64,000 nt of DNA from JAFTYO01 sp045613125 (GTDB lineage Bacteria > Pseudomonadota > Alphaproteobacteria > RF32 > CAG-239): positions 1 to 64,000 of the forward strand of contig JAZLAM010000016.1 of NCBI GenBank assembly GCA_045613125.1. Direction: 5' to 3'. A program made the translations under genes and the position numbers. Of the stretch, positions 1 through 8,470 are shown one piece after another. The stretch's first letter is position 1. Every line of letters starts with the position of its first letter. The notes beneath the pieces are model-generated. The model saw only the letters and a list, made by a program, of their open reading frames with translations. It ran no database searches and was not told where the DNA came from.

Positions 1-126
1 GGGAGGAGGACCCACGAAAAAGTGGTCCGACTACAAGTGAAAGGCAGACGAAAGTATGCCGGTCGCGTAAGCGATGAACGCAGTGAATGAAGCGAAGCGA
101 AATAATCCCATTGCCCGCTCCAATTT
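1..126 (+). ncRNA. 3' part of a structured RNA, cut by the window edge
   Basis: This stretch is far more GC-rich than its surroundings and folds locally. A strong stem joins 8-15 to 22-28. A hairpin at about 43-60 is closed by a GAAA tetraloop, and a short hairpin at about 62-74 by a GTAA tetraloop. There is no reading frame of note. It is followed within a few bases by a rho-independent terminator, so it is most simply the 3' end of a stable RNA transcribed rightwards. The last ~20 bases (107-126) end in GCCCGCTCCA and resemble the 3' end of a tRNA-Gly, but no T-loop precedes them. I compared it from memory with RNase P RNA, tmRNA, SRP RNA and 6S RNA and saw no convincing match. The family is unknown. 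Confidence 0.4.
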
Positions 127-130
127 ATAA

Positions 131-156
131 AGCCACCTTTCAAGGTGGTTTTTTAT
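131..156 (+). terminator. Rho-independent terminator of the structured RNA
   Basis: The stem CCACCTT / AAGGTGG is followed by a run of six T. It sits directly downstream of the structured RNA at the window start and faces rightwards. Confidence 0.75.
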
Positions 157-334
157 TGCAATATTAGTATCTTTTAATCTGCAAAAAAGTATAGCGATTC
201 TTTATAATAAATCTTTTATATCAAAAAATCTTAACAGAATGCTCAAAAAAAGCTTTAAATATATCCCAAAAAGCATTTTAACAAATTGTTTTTCATCATT
301 TTTTATTTTTTTTCACTTTTTTTAAAAAAATATA

Positions 335-363
335 TTGACAAACTTGTCTATTTCGGCTATAAA
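335..363 (+). promoter_or_regulatory. Sigma-70-type promoter for a candidate small RNA
   Basis: A perfect TTGACA -35 (335-340), a 17-bp spacer and TATAAA (358-363) face rightwards. No protein gene on the plus strand lies downstream before the terminator at 633-659, so the promoter appears to serve a short non-coding transcript. Confidence 0.6.
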
Positions 364-369
364 TAGACT

Positions 370-659
370 TATCAAATTAATTATTAAGAATGTATTCTGT
401 TAATTTACACAGTTCGCATTCAATGTTTCACCATTAAAACAAAATTTATATGCAAAACATTAGAGCGCCAACTTGTCTCAGATTTTGAACAACCAACACA
501 ATCGTCTTAATCCTAAAAACCATGAATAATAACATGTAAAAAATTAAAAATATGGGTAACAAAATCAGAGACGGTCCTTAAGTAATCATTTTACACGTAT
601 TATTTTGATTTCTTAAGTTAGTATTTATTGTTGGCTCCCCCCCTGGGGAGCTTTTTTTT
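370..659 (+). ncRNA. Candidate small RNA between its own promoter and terminator
   Basis: The stretch from about 370 to 659 is bounded by a near-consensus promoter and a strong terminator, both rightward. The only plus-strand reading frames are very short (15 codons from 390, 12 codons from 450) and lack clear ribosome binding sites. The adjacent gene, tilS, is on the other strand and its stop codon overlaps the terminator. A transcript of about 280 nt is therefore predicted. I do not recognise the family. It could also be a long leader whose reading frame I have missed, or a regulatory RNA antisense to the 3' end of tilS. Confidence 0.4.
633..659 (+). terminator. Rho-independent terminator of the candidate small RNA
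   Basis: The stem GCTCCCC / GGGGAGC is followed by eight T on the plus strand. The minus strand has no T-run after the stem, so this does not serve tilS. Confidence 0.75.
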
Positions 660-1719
660 ATTTTAGCATTAAACGTTTTATCCTACTAGGAAGCTTTTTA
701 TTTTTTAACTTTACATTCTTACTTATATAGTCTCTCCATGCTTTTTGTGAATACGATTCGTTATACACTTTTTCCGGACTAATCCAAAGCTTATTATCAA
801 AGTAACAAATATAGCAATATCCTAAAGTTGAGGCCTTAAAACTTGTTGTCTGAATCTTTTCAATTAAAGAAAAAATTTTGTCAGCTTGGGGAATATAATC
901 AGCCCCGCTTATAGCCTTAAAAATTTTACCCAGCACTCTAAACTTTATTTCTTTATCTAATCTCAAAAATTCGGCATAATTACACCAAAATGCCTTTTGT
1001 TCGTAAGTTCTGAATATATTTTTTAAAACCTTTTCAACCTCTTTTTCAATGTAATTTTGTGAAGATTGTAAGCATCTCATCGCTTTAGCAATTTTTAAAA
1101 TATTTATACCGGATTTTTGTTCAAATTCAGGTAAAAACTGTCTGATTCTTACTCTTAATAACTCTGTACAAAAATTACTTTCATCTTCTATCCATTTAAT
1201 ATTCTTTTTCAGAAGATAATCTTTCATAACTTTAGGTGATATATACAACAAAGGTCTTACAACTAAGATATTACCACGTTTAAAAACATCTCTCATACCA
1301 CACAAACCGTCTAAACCACTACCACGTTCTAAACGCATAAAAAAAGTTTCCACCTGATCATACAAATGGTGTGCTGTCATCAACACTTTAATACCTTGTT
1401 CCCTACACCAGTCTTCTATTAAGCCATATCTGGCATTACGTGCAGCCTCTTCAATTCCGGTAATTGGTTTTGATCCTTGCCAATAAAGAATATGATGTTC
1501 AATACCAAATTGTTGCATAATCGATGCAACATATTCTGCCTCTTTTTGAGAAGTTTCTCTTAGACCATGATTTACCGTAAGCGCAATAACTTTATAACCT
1601 AACGAAAAAAGCTCCTGATGGGCCATTAAAACCAGAGCCAAAGAATCACTTCCGCCTGATACTCCAACACAGATTTTTTTCTCCGTTATATTATTATCTG
1701 CTAAAAACTTTTCAAACAT
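658..1719 (-). CDS. tilS: tRNA(Ile)-lysidine synthase
   Basis: TilS ligates lysine to C34 of the CAU-anticodon tRNA-Ile so that it reads AUA. It works in the cytoplasm and uses ATP. The 353-residue protein has the N-type ATP-pyrophosphatase PP-loop SGGSDS at residues 21-26, followed by the family segments TAHHLYDQVETFFMRL and RGSGLDGLCGM. The C-terminal region is shorter than in E. coli TilS (about 430 residues), which is common outside enterobacteria. It starts 3 nt after the cpoB stop, so the two are probably co-transcribed. In many alphaproteobacteria tilS follows tol-pal and precedes ftsH, but here non-coding RNA follows instead. Confidence 0.9.
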   Translation of the reverse strand: MFEKFLADNNITEKKICVGVSGGSDSLALVLMAHQELFSLGYKVIALTVNHGLRETSQKEAEYVASIMQQFGIEHHILYWQGSKPITGIEEAARNARYGLIEDWCREQGIKVLMTAHHLYDQVETFFMRLERGSGLDGLCGMRDVFKRGNILVVRPLLYISPKVMKDYLLKKNIKWIEDESNFCTELLRVRIRQFLPEFEQKSGINILKIAKAMRCLQSSQNYIEKEVEKVLKNIFRTYEQKAFWCNYAEFLRLDKEIKFRVLGKIFKAISGADYIPQADKIFSLIEKIQTTSFKASTLGYCYICYFDNKLWISPEKVYNESYSQKAWRDYISKNVKLKNKKLPSRIKRLMLK

Positions 1720-1722
1720 ACA

Positions 1723-2553
1723 CTATTTACAACCTAACTTTTTAGCTTCATTTTTTGCTTTAGCCTTTATAGTATCATCAGCTTTTTTAAATTCTGTAGG
1801 TAAATTTACAAACGCTAAACAAGCTTCATCTTTTTTACCTATTTGAGCCATAGAAAGCCCCAGTTTTAACAAACTATCAGCTCCTTTTGCGCCTTCTTTA
1901 TAATTGTTGTACCCTTTAGCAAAGGCAACTGCTGCTTTATCAAATTGTTTATTTTTATAATAAACCTCCCCTAACCAATATTGCGCATTACCAGACAGTT
2001 TATTTGTTTCATGCTCTTTTAATATGATTGCAAAATATTTTTCTGCTTTTTCGGCATCTCCTAATTTAAGCGCTTCTAATCCTGTTGTATACAGTTCATC
2101 AACACTCATATTTTTTTCAGGTTGCAGATTTTTTAAATCTGACGTAACAATTGCATCCCCTACAATTGACTTTGGCGCACCTTTGGCAACTATTGTATCA
2201 AACTTTTTAGAAGTGGTTACACTGCTTTGTCCTGCAGGGATAGGCTTACCTTCCAGTAAACGAAAACGAACATCTATATCTTTATTTATAGTATCAATTT
2301 TTTCTTCCAAACTTTTCAATTTATATTCAAGTTCATCAACCTTACCATTAAGGCTACGTACAATCTGATTATAATCTTCAGATTGCAATGGATTTGCTAA
2401 TTCTGTACTATCTCTGTAAACCTTACGTTGTAAAATAACAATTTCTTCTTTCATAGAATCTATCTGCTCTTGTATGCCTATAATATCTTGAGCTTGAGCT
2501 GATGAAATAAAAAAAACAAAACCTAAAATAAAAAATTTTGACAGTAACTTCAT
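1723..2553 (-). CDS. cpoB: Tol-Pal system protein YbgF/CpoB
   Basis: This is a periplasmic partner of the Tol-Pal machine. It coordinates outer-membrane constriction with peptidoglycan synthesis at division. The 276-residue product has a signal peptide (residues 1-21, ending SSAQA), a predicted coiled coil (about 25-95) and C-terminal TPR repeats (about 150-275, with the YbgF-like YWLGEVYYKNKQFDKAAVAF segment). It lies between pal and tilS, as expected for alphaproteobacteria. A terminator separates it from pal, so at least part of its expression must come from read-through or a local promoter. Confidence 0.88.
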   Translation of the reverse strand: MKLLSKFFILGFVFFISSAQAQDIIGIQEQIDSMKEEIVILQRKVYRDSTELANPLQSEDYNQIVRSLNGKVDELEYKLKSLEEKIDTINKDIDVRFRLLEGKPIPAGQSSVTTSKKFDTIVAKGAPKSIVGDAIVTSDLKNLQPEKNMSVDELYTTGLEALKLGDAEKAEKYFAIILKEHETNKLSGNAQYWLGEVYYKNKQFDKAAVAFAKGYNNYKEGAKGADSLLKLGLSMAQIGKKDEACLAFVNLPTEFKKADDTIKAKAKNEAKKLGCK

Positions 2554-2617
2554 TTTTCAAACCTTTTGTTAGTTAATTTTTTTCAATATAAAATAATTAT
2601 TTGATATAAACAAGTAC

Positions 2618-2652
2618 AAAAAAACGTGTTCTTAAATTTAAGAACACGTTTT
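2618..2652 (-). terminator. Rho-independent terminator after pal
   Basis: A near-perfect inverted repeat (ACGTGTTCTTAAAT-type arms, 2624-2650) is followed on the minus strand by seven T. It lies between pal and cpoB and probably sets their relative expression. Confidence 0.7.
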
Positions 2653-2669
2653 AATATCATTTATGCAAA

Positions 2670-3143
2670 TTACATATTGCTTGTTTTTACAACTGTAACT
2701 GCACGACGGTTTTGAGCCCAAGCAGCTTCATTGTTACCTAAAACAGCCGGTCTTTCTTTACCGTAAGAAATTACAGAAATACGATCAGCCGCTACACCTT
2801 GAGATACAAGATAGTTCTTAACAGCATTAGCACGGCGTTCACCTAATGCTAAGTTGTATTCACGAGTACCTCTTTCATCGCAGTAACCTTGAACAATAAC
2901 ATTTACATTGCTATGTCTTCTCATGTTGAGCCAGTTAACTTGTGTATCAAGAACTTCTTCAGCATTGTCTGTTAAAGCAGAGCTATCATAAGCAAAAAAT
3001 ACTCTGTCTTCAGCATTTGCCATAAAATCACGAGCTTCTCTCGATTCGCAATCTGTACCACCGAACAGGCCACCATTTTCACCCATTGATGAACAGCCTG
3101 CTAAGAAAGCCATTGCGCAAAACAAACTTAAAAGTTTTTTCAT
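2670..3143 (-). CDS. pal: Peptidoglycan-associated lipoprotein Pal
   Basis: Pal is an outer-membrane lipoprotein that binds peptidoglycan and TolB. The 157-residue product has a lipoprotein signal with lipobox LAGC (lipidated Cys17). Its OmpA-like domain carries the diaminopimelate-binding segment GYCDERGTREYNLALGERRA. A GGAG ribosome binding site lies 8 nt upstream of the chosen start. tolQ, tolR, tolA and tolB are not immediately upstream; an unrelated unknown operon sits there, so pal and cpoB are detached from the rest of tol in this genome. Confidence 0.95.
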   Translation of the reverse strand: MKKLLSLFCAMAFLAGCSSMGENGGLFGGTDCESREARDFMANAEDRVFFAYDSSALTDNAEEVLDTQVNWLNMRRHSNVNVIVQGYCDERGTREYNLALGERRANAVKNYLVSQGVAADRISVISYGKERPAVLGNNEAAWAQNRRAVTVVKTSNM

Positions 3144-3307
3144 TTTATTTTCTCCATATGGTTTAAATTAATATTCCCAATTACAGGAACAATTTTAATT
3201 GCAATACAACTAATACAATTTTAACTTAAGTAATAAAAGTAAATTTTTCAATAACAAAAAGTAAAATACTCTATTTTTTTTACTAAAGATTATATTTTAA
3301 TATCAAT

Positions 3308-4516
3308 TTATCTTGATCTGTTTATCTTAATTTTATCTAAAAACGAAGACTGAATTCGTTTTTCATCTCTATTTCTATAAAAAGTATCGTAAGTCATAGG
3401 GAAAAACTTTTTAATAAGCTCTTTTCTTCCGATTCCTTTTTCTTCAGCTTTACATAACTCATTATACAGATTACTTATATTGATAAATGTTTGCGTATTT
3501 CTATCAATATGTAACAAAGCCGATGAACCCGTCGGAAGCGTATAACCTTTTTTTACATATTTTGTACCAAGTTCTCGAATTATAGATTCATCTTTTTTAT
3601 CAAAGATATTAACTATTATTTCTACACCTGATTTATTATAAGTCGCATTACGATCATAGATTTCCATTTTACGTAAAATCTGTGTAGTTTGATATAATAA
3701 ATTCCAATTATTTTTTTCAGCCCGCAAATTTTTACGCAAACGTCTTTCAAAACAAGTAGCAAAAAAGCGCGCTCCCCATTCTAGTGGTTGCTTTTCATAT
3801 CCGTTATACCTGAAATTATTTGATATTTCTGACGGTAAATAATATTTATGATTCAGTCTATAAAGCTCTTCTGTTTCCTTATCTGATGAAAACTTTATAC
3901 CAATTTTGCTCAACAGTTTAATTCTGCTTGTGTCTTTCAGAGTTTGTAAAGAATGAAACAATTCGTGTGCTGTCGTATTACAAAAATCTACTCCGCATTC
4001 TCTTAATTTTATAACAGGTAATTTATGACTGTTTTCCATGGTGAAAACACCGTTACAATGCATTTCATTACTTTTTTTAATCTTTAATTTTGGCATCATT
4101 AATGCCGAAAATTTTCTGCCCCTGAATGCTTTTTCATAAACGGATTTTCTTAAAATTTTTGCAAATTGTTTATAATCTTGCTTATAAGACATTATATCAA
4201 TTTCATAATACAGTTTAGCAAATTCTTCTGATGTAGCCAAACTGTCAGCAACTTTATAAGCAAGTTCTTTAATTTTACGACTAGTTTCTTTCGGAGATCT
4301 GTAATTATGATATAAATACGCCAAAGCTCCTAAATGTTTTTTCATAAATTCATTTGGGTTATTACCAAGTCTTTCACACAAAGAATTCATTCCGCTATAA
4401 AACTTAAGCCAATCTTTTGTGCTCATATTTTGAATTTGCTTTTGCGACAAGCTTAAACAATGCTTATGAAAAGTATCGTTTGTGCTGAAATTAGCTGAAA
4501 AATCAACTTTATTCAT
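3308..4516 (-). CDS. Unrecognised protein with HExxH metallopeptidase-like motif
   Basis: I do not recognise this 402-residue protein. The clearest feature is the segment TTAHELFHSLQTL (HELFH at 184-188), the shape of a zinc-metallopeptidase site. About 58 residues downstream, QPLEWGARFFA offers a glutamate (E246) in a position where gluzincins place their third zinc ligand. The N-terminal 150 residues are helical and charged, and no signal peptide is visible. It begins 6 nt after the stop of the upstream gene, so the two form an operon. A peptidase acting on, or released by, its operon partner is possible but is inference only. Confidence 0.55.
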   Translation of the reverse strand: MNKVDFSANFSTNDTFHKHCLSLSQKQIQNMSTKDWLKFYSGMNSLCERLGNNPNEFMKKHLGALAYLYHNYRSPKETSRKIKELAYKVADSLATSEEFAKLYYEIDIMSYKQDYKQFAKILRKSVYEKAFRGRKFSALMMPKLKIKKSNEMHCNGVFTMENSHKLPVIKLRECGVDFCNTTAHELFHSLQTLKDTSRIKLLSKIGIKFSSDKETEELYRLNHKYYLPSEISNNFRYNGYEKQPLEWGARFFATCFERRLRKNLRAEKNNWNLLYQTTQILRKMEIYDRNATYNKSGVEIIVNIFDKKDESIIRELGTKYVKKGYTLPTGSSALLHIDRNTQTFINISNLYNELCKAEEKGIGRKELIKKFFPMTYDTFYRNRDEKRIQSSFLDKIKINRSR

Positions 4517-4522
4517 ACATAT

Positions 4523-6553
4523 CTACCTTGCGTTTTGAGTTTGCGCCGGCATTGTAGCTGTATTTGTCCTTGTATTAGCATTTACTTGTTCATTAAAGTT
4601 TGTCGGTCTTGCAAATTCAAGACCCTTATGTTCCAATGGTAATGTCAAATTATCTATTCCATTACGGGATAACGTAATATTAATTTCATTAACAGCGCCT
4701 TTATATCTTGGAAATAAATCACTTGCTAAAACAACACCATCAGCACGCTGAGGCTTACGCTTTAACTCACGAGCATATGCTTGTAAAATATCTTTTTCGG
4801 CATTTTCAATATGTCTTGGTAGCAATGTGTCATAAATAAGTATAAAATCTGCCGTACTTAAATCACCAAGTTTTTTAGAAGGAGATATTGCACGCAATTT
4901 TTCATATTCTTCAGTACTTAAAGTATCTCTTATATCTTCTAAACGTTGTCCGAAGCTTTCTTCATGATGATTAAAGTATATATCAAATACCGAACGTAAT
5001 GCTTTCATTGAACCAAACGTAACAGATGCACCCTTCTCACTATCTTTTGAACCGATATCAATCTGATCTAAAACTCTTCCATACAAACCATCTTCATAAG
5101 CTTGGCGGAAATTATCAAAATTACGGGCTTTTCTCAGGCCATCTATGAAATCTCGCTCTGACTTACTTAAACCATATGTTTTATCGTTTTTATCTTTACA
5201 TTTATTTTGTGCGTTTTCAACCATCTGATCAGCTAAACGATATTTAAATTCTATAAATTCTTCAGTAGTCAGTTTTTTACGAGCAGCTTCGACCATAGCC
5301 TTAGCTTTTGCCGTATTAAGACTTATACCGATTGGTATAATTCCTTTTTCGGCGCAAGCCATCAACCAAACACCTTTATTTGCATTTGAAACATTATTAA
5401 AACGAAGATGTGTCACACCGGTTTTTTTAACAACACCAAGAAAATCACCAGCCATAGTGTCATCCATTTTTTTACCACCCGGCAACGCATAACCAAATGT
5501 AAAACGTCCGGTATCCGGATTTTGAGCTACATATAAACGATATGCATATGTCGGAACATGATTACCTTTATCGTCTTTAACACCATCCTTCTTTTCATTA
5601 TCCTTATTCGGTTTATCGTATATACTGAAAACATAAGTTTTTAAACCATCCATTTTTTGAGATTTTATAAAATAACTCAAACCATATGTTTTCTTTAAAT
5701 CATTTTCTAAGAATGAAACCATTTCATCATAGATGGTATCTATCATAACCGGCTTTTTAGCTTTTTTGGGTCTACCATTCCTTGACACCCCGTCTAATTC
5801 AATATCTCTGATTTCAGGTTCCAACATAACAAAACCACTATTATTTTCATCGTTTGGTAAAACTCCCGGATTTTGTTCATCTTCTTGCCTACGACTTTCC
5901 AAAACTTTTTGGGTAAGCTCAGCAAGTTTTTCATCTATATCAATAACTCCATCTTTATAAGAAATGCTTAAATCATATACGGATAGACCTTTTTTCTCAC
6001 AAAACTCTATTATAGCTTTTAATCGAGCTTCGTTTAAATCTTCAATAGTTTTATCAGGCAAATTAATATGAGCTTTTAATTGTTCATCATTTTCACCCGG
6101 TTTATCATATGGAGTAACCACTATACCAAATTTACCAGCATCAGGTAAATCACAAACAAGTTCAAGTTGCTTACCTTTAGGCATTACATCCTGCGCTTCT
6201 GTAACGATTTCATCTGTATGTGCCAAAACCTCATTTAACTCAAACTGAACACCTGTATTATCCGCACCTTCACGAGAAATCATAGCGTACAAAACCGGAA
6301 ATTCTTTCGGATAATCATTTAATAAGGAAATACTTTCATTTAATTTATGATCTAACTCAAGGCAAAACTTATATTCAGCTTCCATAAATCTCTTTGTTTC
6401 ATCATCAGAAACATCTTCAGCCATTTGGCGAAGATGGTTGATTTTTTTGCGATTTTGCTCTATATCAGCATTAATCTCGGCTAAAACTTTATCATAGCTG
6501 TATTCTCTAAAGCTATGATTTACTGTTCCTGTTTCCAAAAAATTCTTAGCCAT
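4523..6553 (-). CDS. Unrecognised 676-residue protein, operon partner of the HExxH protein
   Basis: This large protein lacks a signal peptide and membrane segments. It looks modular: a helical N-terminus (to about residue 75), a mixed central region with a lysine/proline-rich linker near 265-275, a segment around 340-440 that includes THLRFNNVSNANKGVWLMAC, and a helical C-terminus with a low-complexity Asn/Thr-rich tail. An upstream in-frame ATG at 6565 exists, but the second ATG at 6553 has GGAG 6 nt before it and is preferred. It precedes the HExxH gene by 6 nt. No function can be assigned; a structural, effector or toxin-like role would be speculation. Confidence 0.55.
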   Translation of the reverse strand: MAKNFLETGTVNHSFREYSYDKVLAEINADIEQNRKKINHLRQMAEDVSDDETKRFMEAEYKFCLELDHKLNESISLLNDYPKEFPVLYAMISREGADNTGVQFELNEVLAHTDEIVTEAQDVMPKGKQLELVCDLPDAGKFGIVVTPYDKPGENDEQLKAHINLPDKTIEDLNEARLKAIIEFCEKKGLSVYDLSISYKDGVIDIDEKLAELTQKVLESRRQEDEQNPGVLPNDENNSGFVMLEPEIRDIELDGVSRNGRPKKAKKPVMIDTIYDEMVSFLENDLKKTYGLSYFIKSQKMDGLKTYVFSIYDKPNKDNEKKDGVKDDKGNHVPTYAYRLYVAQNPDTGRFTFGYALPGGKKMDDTMAGDFLGVVKKTGVTHLRFNNVSNANKGVWLMACAEKGIIPIGISLNTAKAKAMVEAARKKLTTEEFIEFKYRLADQMVENAQNKCKDKNDKTYGLSKSERDFIDGLRKARNFDNFRQAYEDGLYGRVLDQIDIGSKDSEKGASVTFGSMKALRSVFDIYFNHHEESFGQRLEDIRDTLSTEEYEKLRAISPSKKLGDLSTADFILIYDTLLPRHIENAEKDILQAYARELKRKPQRADGVVLASDLFPRYKGAVNEINITLSRNGIDNLTLPLEHKGLEFARPTNFNEQVNANTRTNTATMPAQTQNAR

Positions 6554-6637
6554 TGTACACTCCATGCTTGAATTAAAATTTTGTTAAAATGTAGCACACT
6601 TTATTTAAAATATCAACATCTTATTGCCAAAATGACA

Positions 6638-7180
6638 TTATTTTTTAAAATAAAAGAATCTGATTTTTGCAATTGCATAAATTCTCTCGTCGCAAAAAAC
6701 AAAATTACTAGGAAAATCAATATCTTCATCTTTTGATGTTTCTATTAAACATAATCCGTCATCAGCAATTAAATCATTTTTTATCAAACTATTTATAGCT
6801 TTTTCTGTCAACCCTTTATTATACGGAGCATCCATGAACACCAAATTATACTTATCGGAAAGTATAGGCAAACAAGAAGCATCTGCTTTTACAACATTTA
6901 TTTTAGACTTTTCGGCCTCAAACAGTGTAGCATTTTTTAGAACCGGTTTCACGTCTTTATCTACAAATGTTACTTTTAATGCACCTCTTGACAATGCCTC
7001 AAAACCAAAAGCTCCCGTGCCGGCAAAAATATCTAACACTTTGGTTTGAGAAAAATCTATCCCTTTAGAATATAATATACTGAACAAAGCTTCTCTTGTT
7101 CGTTCCAATGTAGGGCGAACATCTATACCTTTGGGAACAAACAGTTGTTTTGCTCTATATTTTCCGGCCACAATTCTCAT
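6638..7180 (-). CDS. rsmD: 16S rRNA (guanine966-N2)-methyltransferase
   Basis: RsmD methylates G966 of 16S rRNA using S-adenosylmethionine. The 180-residue protein begins with the family's MRIVAGKYRAKQL and has RPTLERTREALFSIL. Its SAM-binding motif is LDIFAGTGAFGFEALSRGA (near 48-66), and the catalytic motif is DAPY in place of the usual DPPY. Its start codon overlaps the rluB stop by 4 nt (ATGA), so translation is coupled. Pairing rsmD with an rRNA pseudouridine synthase is a common arrangement. Confidence 0.9.
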   Translation of the reverse strand: MRIVAGKYRAKQLFVPKGIDVRPTLERTREALFSILYSKGIDFSQTKVLDIFAGTGAFGFEALSRGALKVTFVDKDVKPVLKNATLFEAEKSKINVVKADASCLPILSDKYNLVFMDAPYNKGLTEKAINSLIKNDLIADDGLCLIETSKDEDIDFPSNFVFCDERIYAIAKIRFFYFKK

Positions 7181-7899
7181 ATTTTAAATCTTGATCCTAA
7201 CTGTTCCTGTAACACTTTTTGTGCCACTTCTTTAACCTCACCTTTTTTAAGAGAACCGAGTTGAAACGGACCGTAAGAAACTCTGATAAGTCTGGCAACA
7301 TCTAAGCCTATGTGTTTCATTAATTTTCTTACTTCTCTGTTTTTTCCTTCATTTAAGGTTACCGTAAGCCAAGCGTTTGTACCATTTTGGTTGTCTACTA
7401 CGGCATTTACTTTACCATATTCTATTCCGTCTATGCAAACACCTTCCTTTAAGGATTCTAACTTTTTCAAATCTATTCTTCCGTGAACTCTAACTCTGTA
7501 TCTTCTGCTCCAAGCATTTTTAGGAAGCTCAAGTTCTCTTGACAACTCCCCATTATTAGTTAAAAGCAACAATCCTTCTGAGTTTAAATCTAAACGCCCC
7601 ACACTGACAACTCTTGGCATATATGGAGGTAAATTACTAAATACGGTTTCTCTGTTTTGTTCATCTTTGTGTGATGTAATCAGACCGACCGGTTTATAAT
7701 ATAACCATAAACGAGTTTTATCAATTTGTGGTAGTTTTTCACCGTCAAACAAAATTTTTTCCGTTCCTTCAACATTAAACGCCGGAGTTGTAACAATTTC
7801 TCCGTTAACTGTAACTCTTTGTTGTTTAATAAATTCTTCTGCTTCTCTTCTGGAACAAACTCCGGAACGCGCCATAAATTTTGCTAGTCTTTCAGCCAT
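7177..7899 (-). CDS. rluB: 23S rRNA pseudouridine synthase, RluB/RsuA family
   Basis: This converts a uridine in rRNA to pseudouridine. The 240-residue protein has an N-terminal S4 RNA-binding domain (MAERLAKFMARSGVCSRREA). The catalytic domain has the RsuA-family signature GRLDLNSEGLLLLTNNGEL with the active Asp, followed by NEGKNREVRKLMKHIG. Size and the S4 domain fit RluB or a near relative; which uridine it modifies cannot be read from the sequence. It is the first gene of a two-gene unit with rsmD and is divergent from tadA. Confidence 0.85.
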   Translation of the reverse strand: MAERLAKFMARSGVCSRREAEEFIKQQRVTVNGEIVTTPAFNVEGTEKILFDGEKLPQIDKTRLWLYYKPVGLITSHKDEQNRETVFSNLPPYMPRVVSVGRLDLNSEGLLLLTNNGELSRELELPKNAWSRRYRVRVHGRIDLKKLESLKEGVCIDGIEYGKVNAVVDNQNGTNAWLTVTLNEGKNREVRKLMKHIGLDVARLIRVSYGPFQLGSLKKGEVKEVAQKVLQEQLGSRFKI

Positions 7900-7968
7900 T
7901 TTTTTATTTCCTTTTTTTATAATTTGCTATAATATACCTTAAGTTTTACAAAATTTCAAAGGATATTT

Positions 7969-8421
7969 ATGACAGATACCGATTATATGAAAATTGCTTT
8001 AAGAGAAGCGCAAAAAGCTTTTGAAATTGATGAAGTTCCGATAGGAGCCGTAATTGTCGATCCTACAACTCAAAAAATTATAGCAAAAGCACATAACAAA
8101 ACAGAATTCGGACAAGATATAACAGCTCATGCCGAAATTTTGGCTTTACGCAAAGCTTGTCGCAAACTAAAAGCAAAACGCTTGTGGAATTTAGATTTAT
8201 ATGTAACTTTAGAACCTTGTACCATGTGTGCGGCAGCCATTTCTTTTGCCCGTATTAAAAGGGTTATTTATAGTGCTTGCGATGAAAAAGGTGGAGCAAT
8301 TGATAATGGTGTTAAATTTTTCCAAAGCAAAACTTGTCATCATAAACCAGAAGTTATATCAGGTATATTAAAAGACGAATCATCTCAATTGTTAAAAGAC
8401 TTTTTTAAAAATAAACGTTAA
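7969..8421 (+). CDS. tadA: tRNA-specific adenosine deaminase
   Basis: TadA deaminates A34 to inosine in tRNA-Arg(ACG). The 150-residue protein has the cytidine/deoxycytidylate deaminase zinc motif: HAEILAL (zinc His and proton-shuttle Glu) and PCTMCAAAI (two zinc Cys). The N-terminus has MKIALREAQKA and VPIGAVIV, as in TadA. An AAAGGA ribosome binding site precedes the start. It is a single-gene unit that ends in a bidirectional terminator shared with valS. Confidence 0.92.
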   Translation: MTDTDYMKIALREAQKAFEIDEVPIGAVIVDPTTQKIIAKAHNKTEFGQDITAHAEILALRKACRKLKAKRLWNLDLYVTLEPCTMCAAAISFARIKRVIYSACDEKGGAIDNGVKFFQSKTCHHKPEVISGILKDESSQLLKDFFKNKR

Positions 8422-8453
8422 AAAAACCGCTCTTTTTTAGAGCGGTTTTTTTT
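8421..8453. terminator. Bidirectional terminator between tadA and valS
   Basis: The stem AACCGCTCT / AGAGCGGTT is flanked by A-runs and T-runs, giving a U-tract on both strands. It serves the convergent genes tadA (+) and valS (-). Confidence 0.85.
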
Positions 8454-8470
8454 CTGCAAAATCTCTAAAA

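Noticed and set aside
1..130. An intact tRNA or tRNA with group I intron at the window start
   Set aside because: The CCA-like end is not preceded by a T-arm (no TTCRA loop and no complementary T-stem), and I could not place group I core elements.
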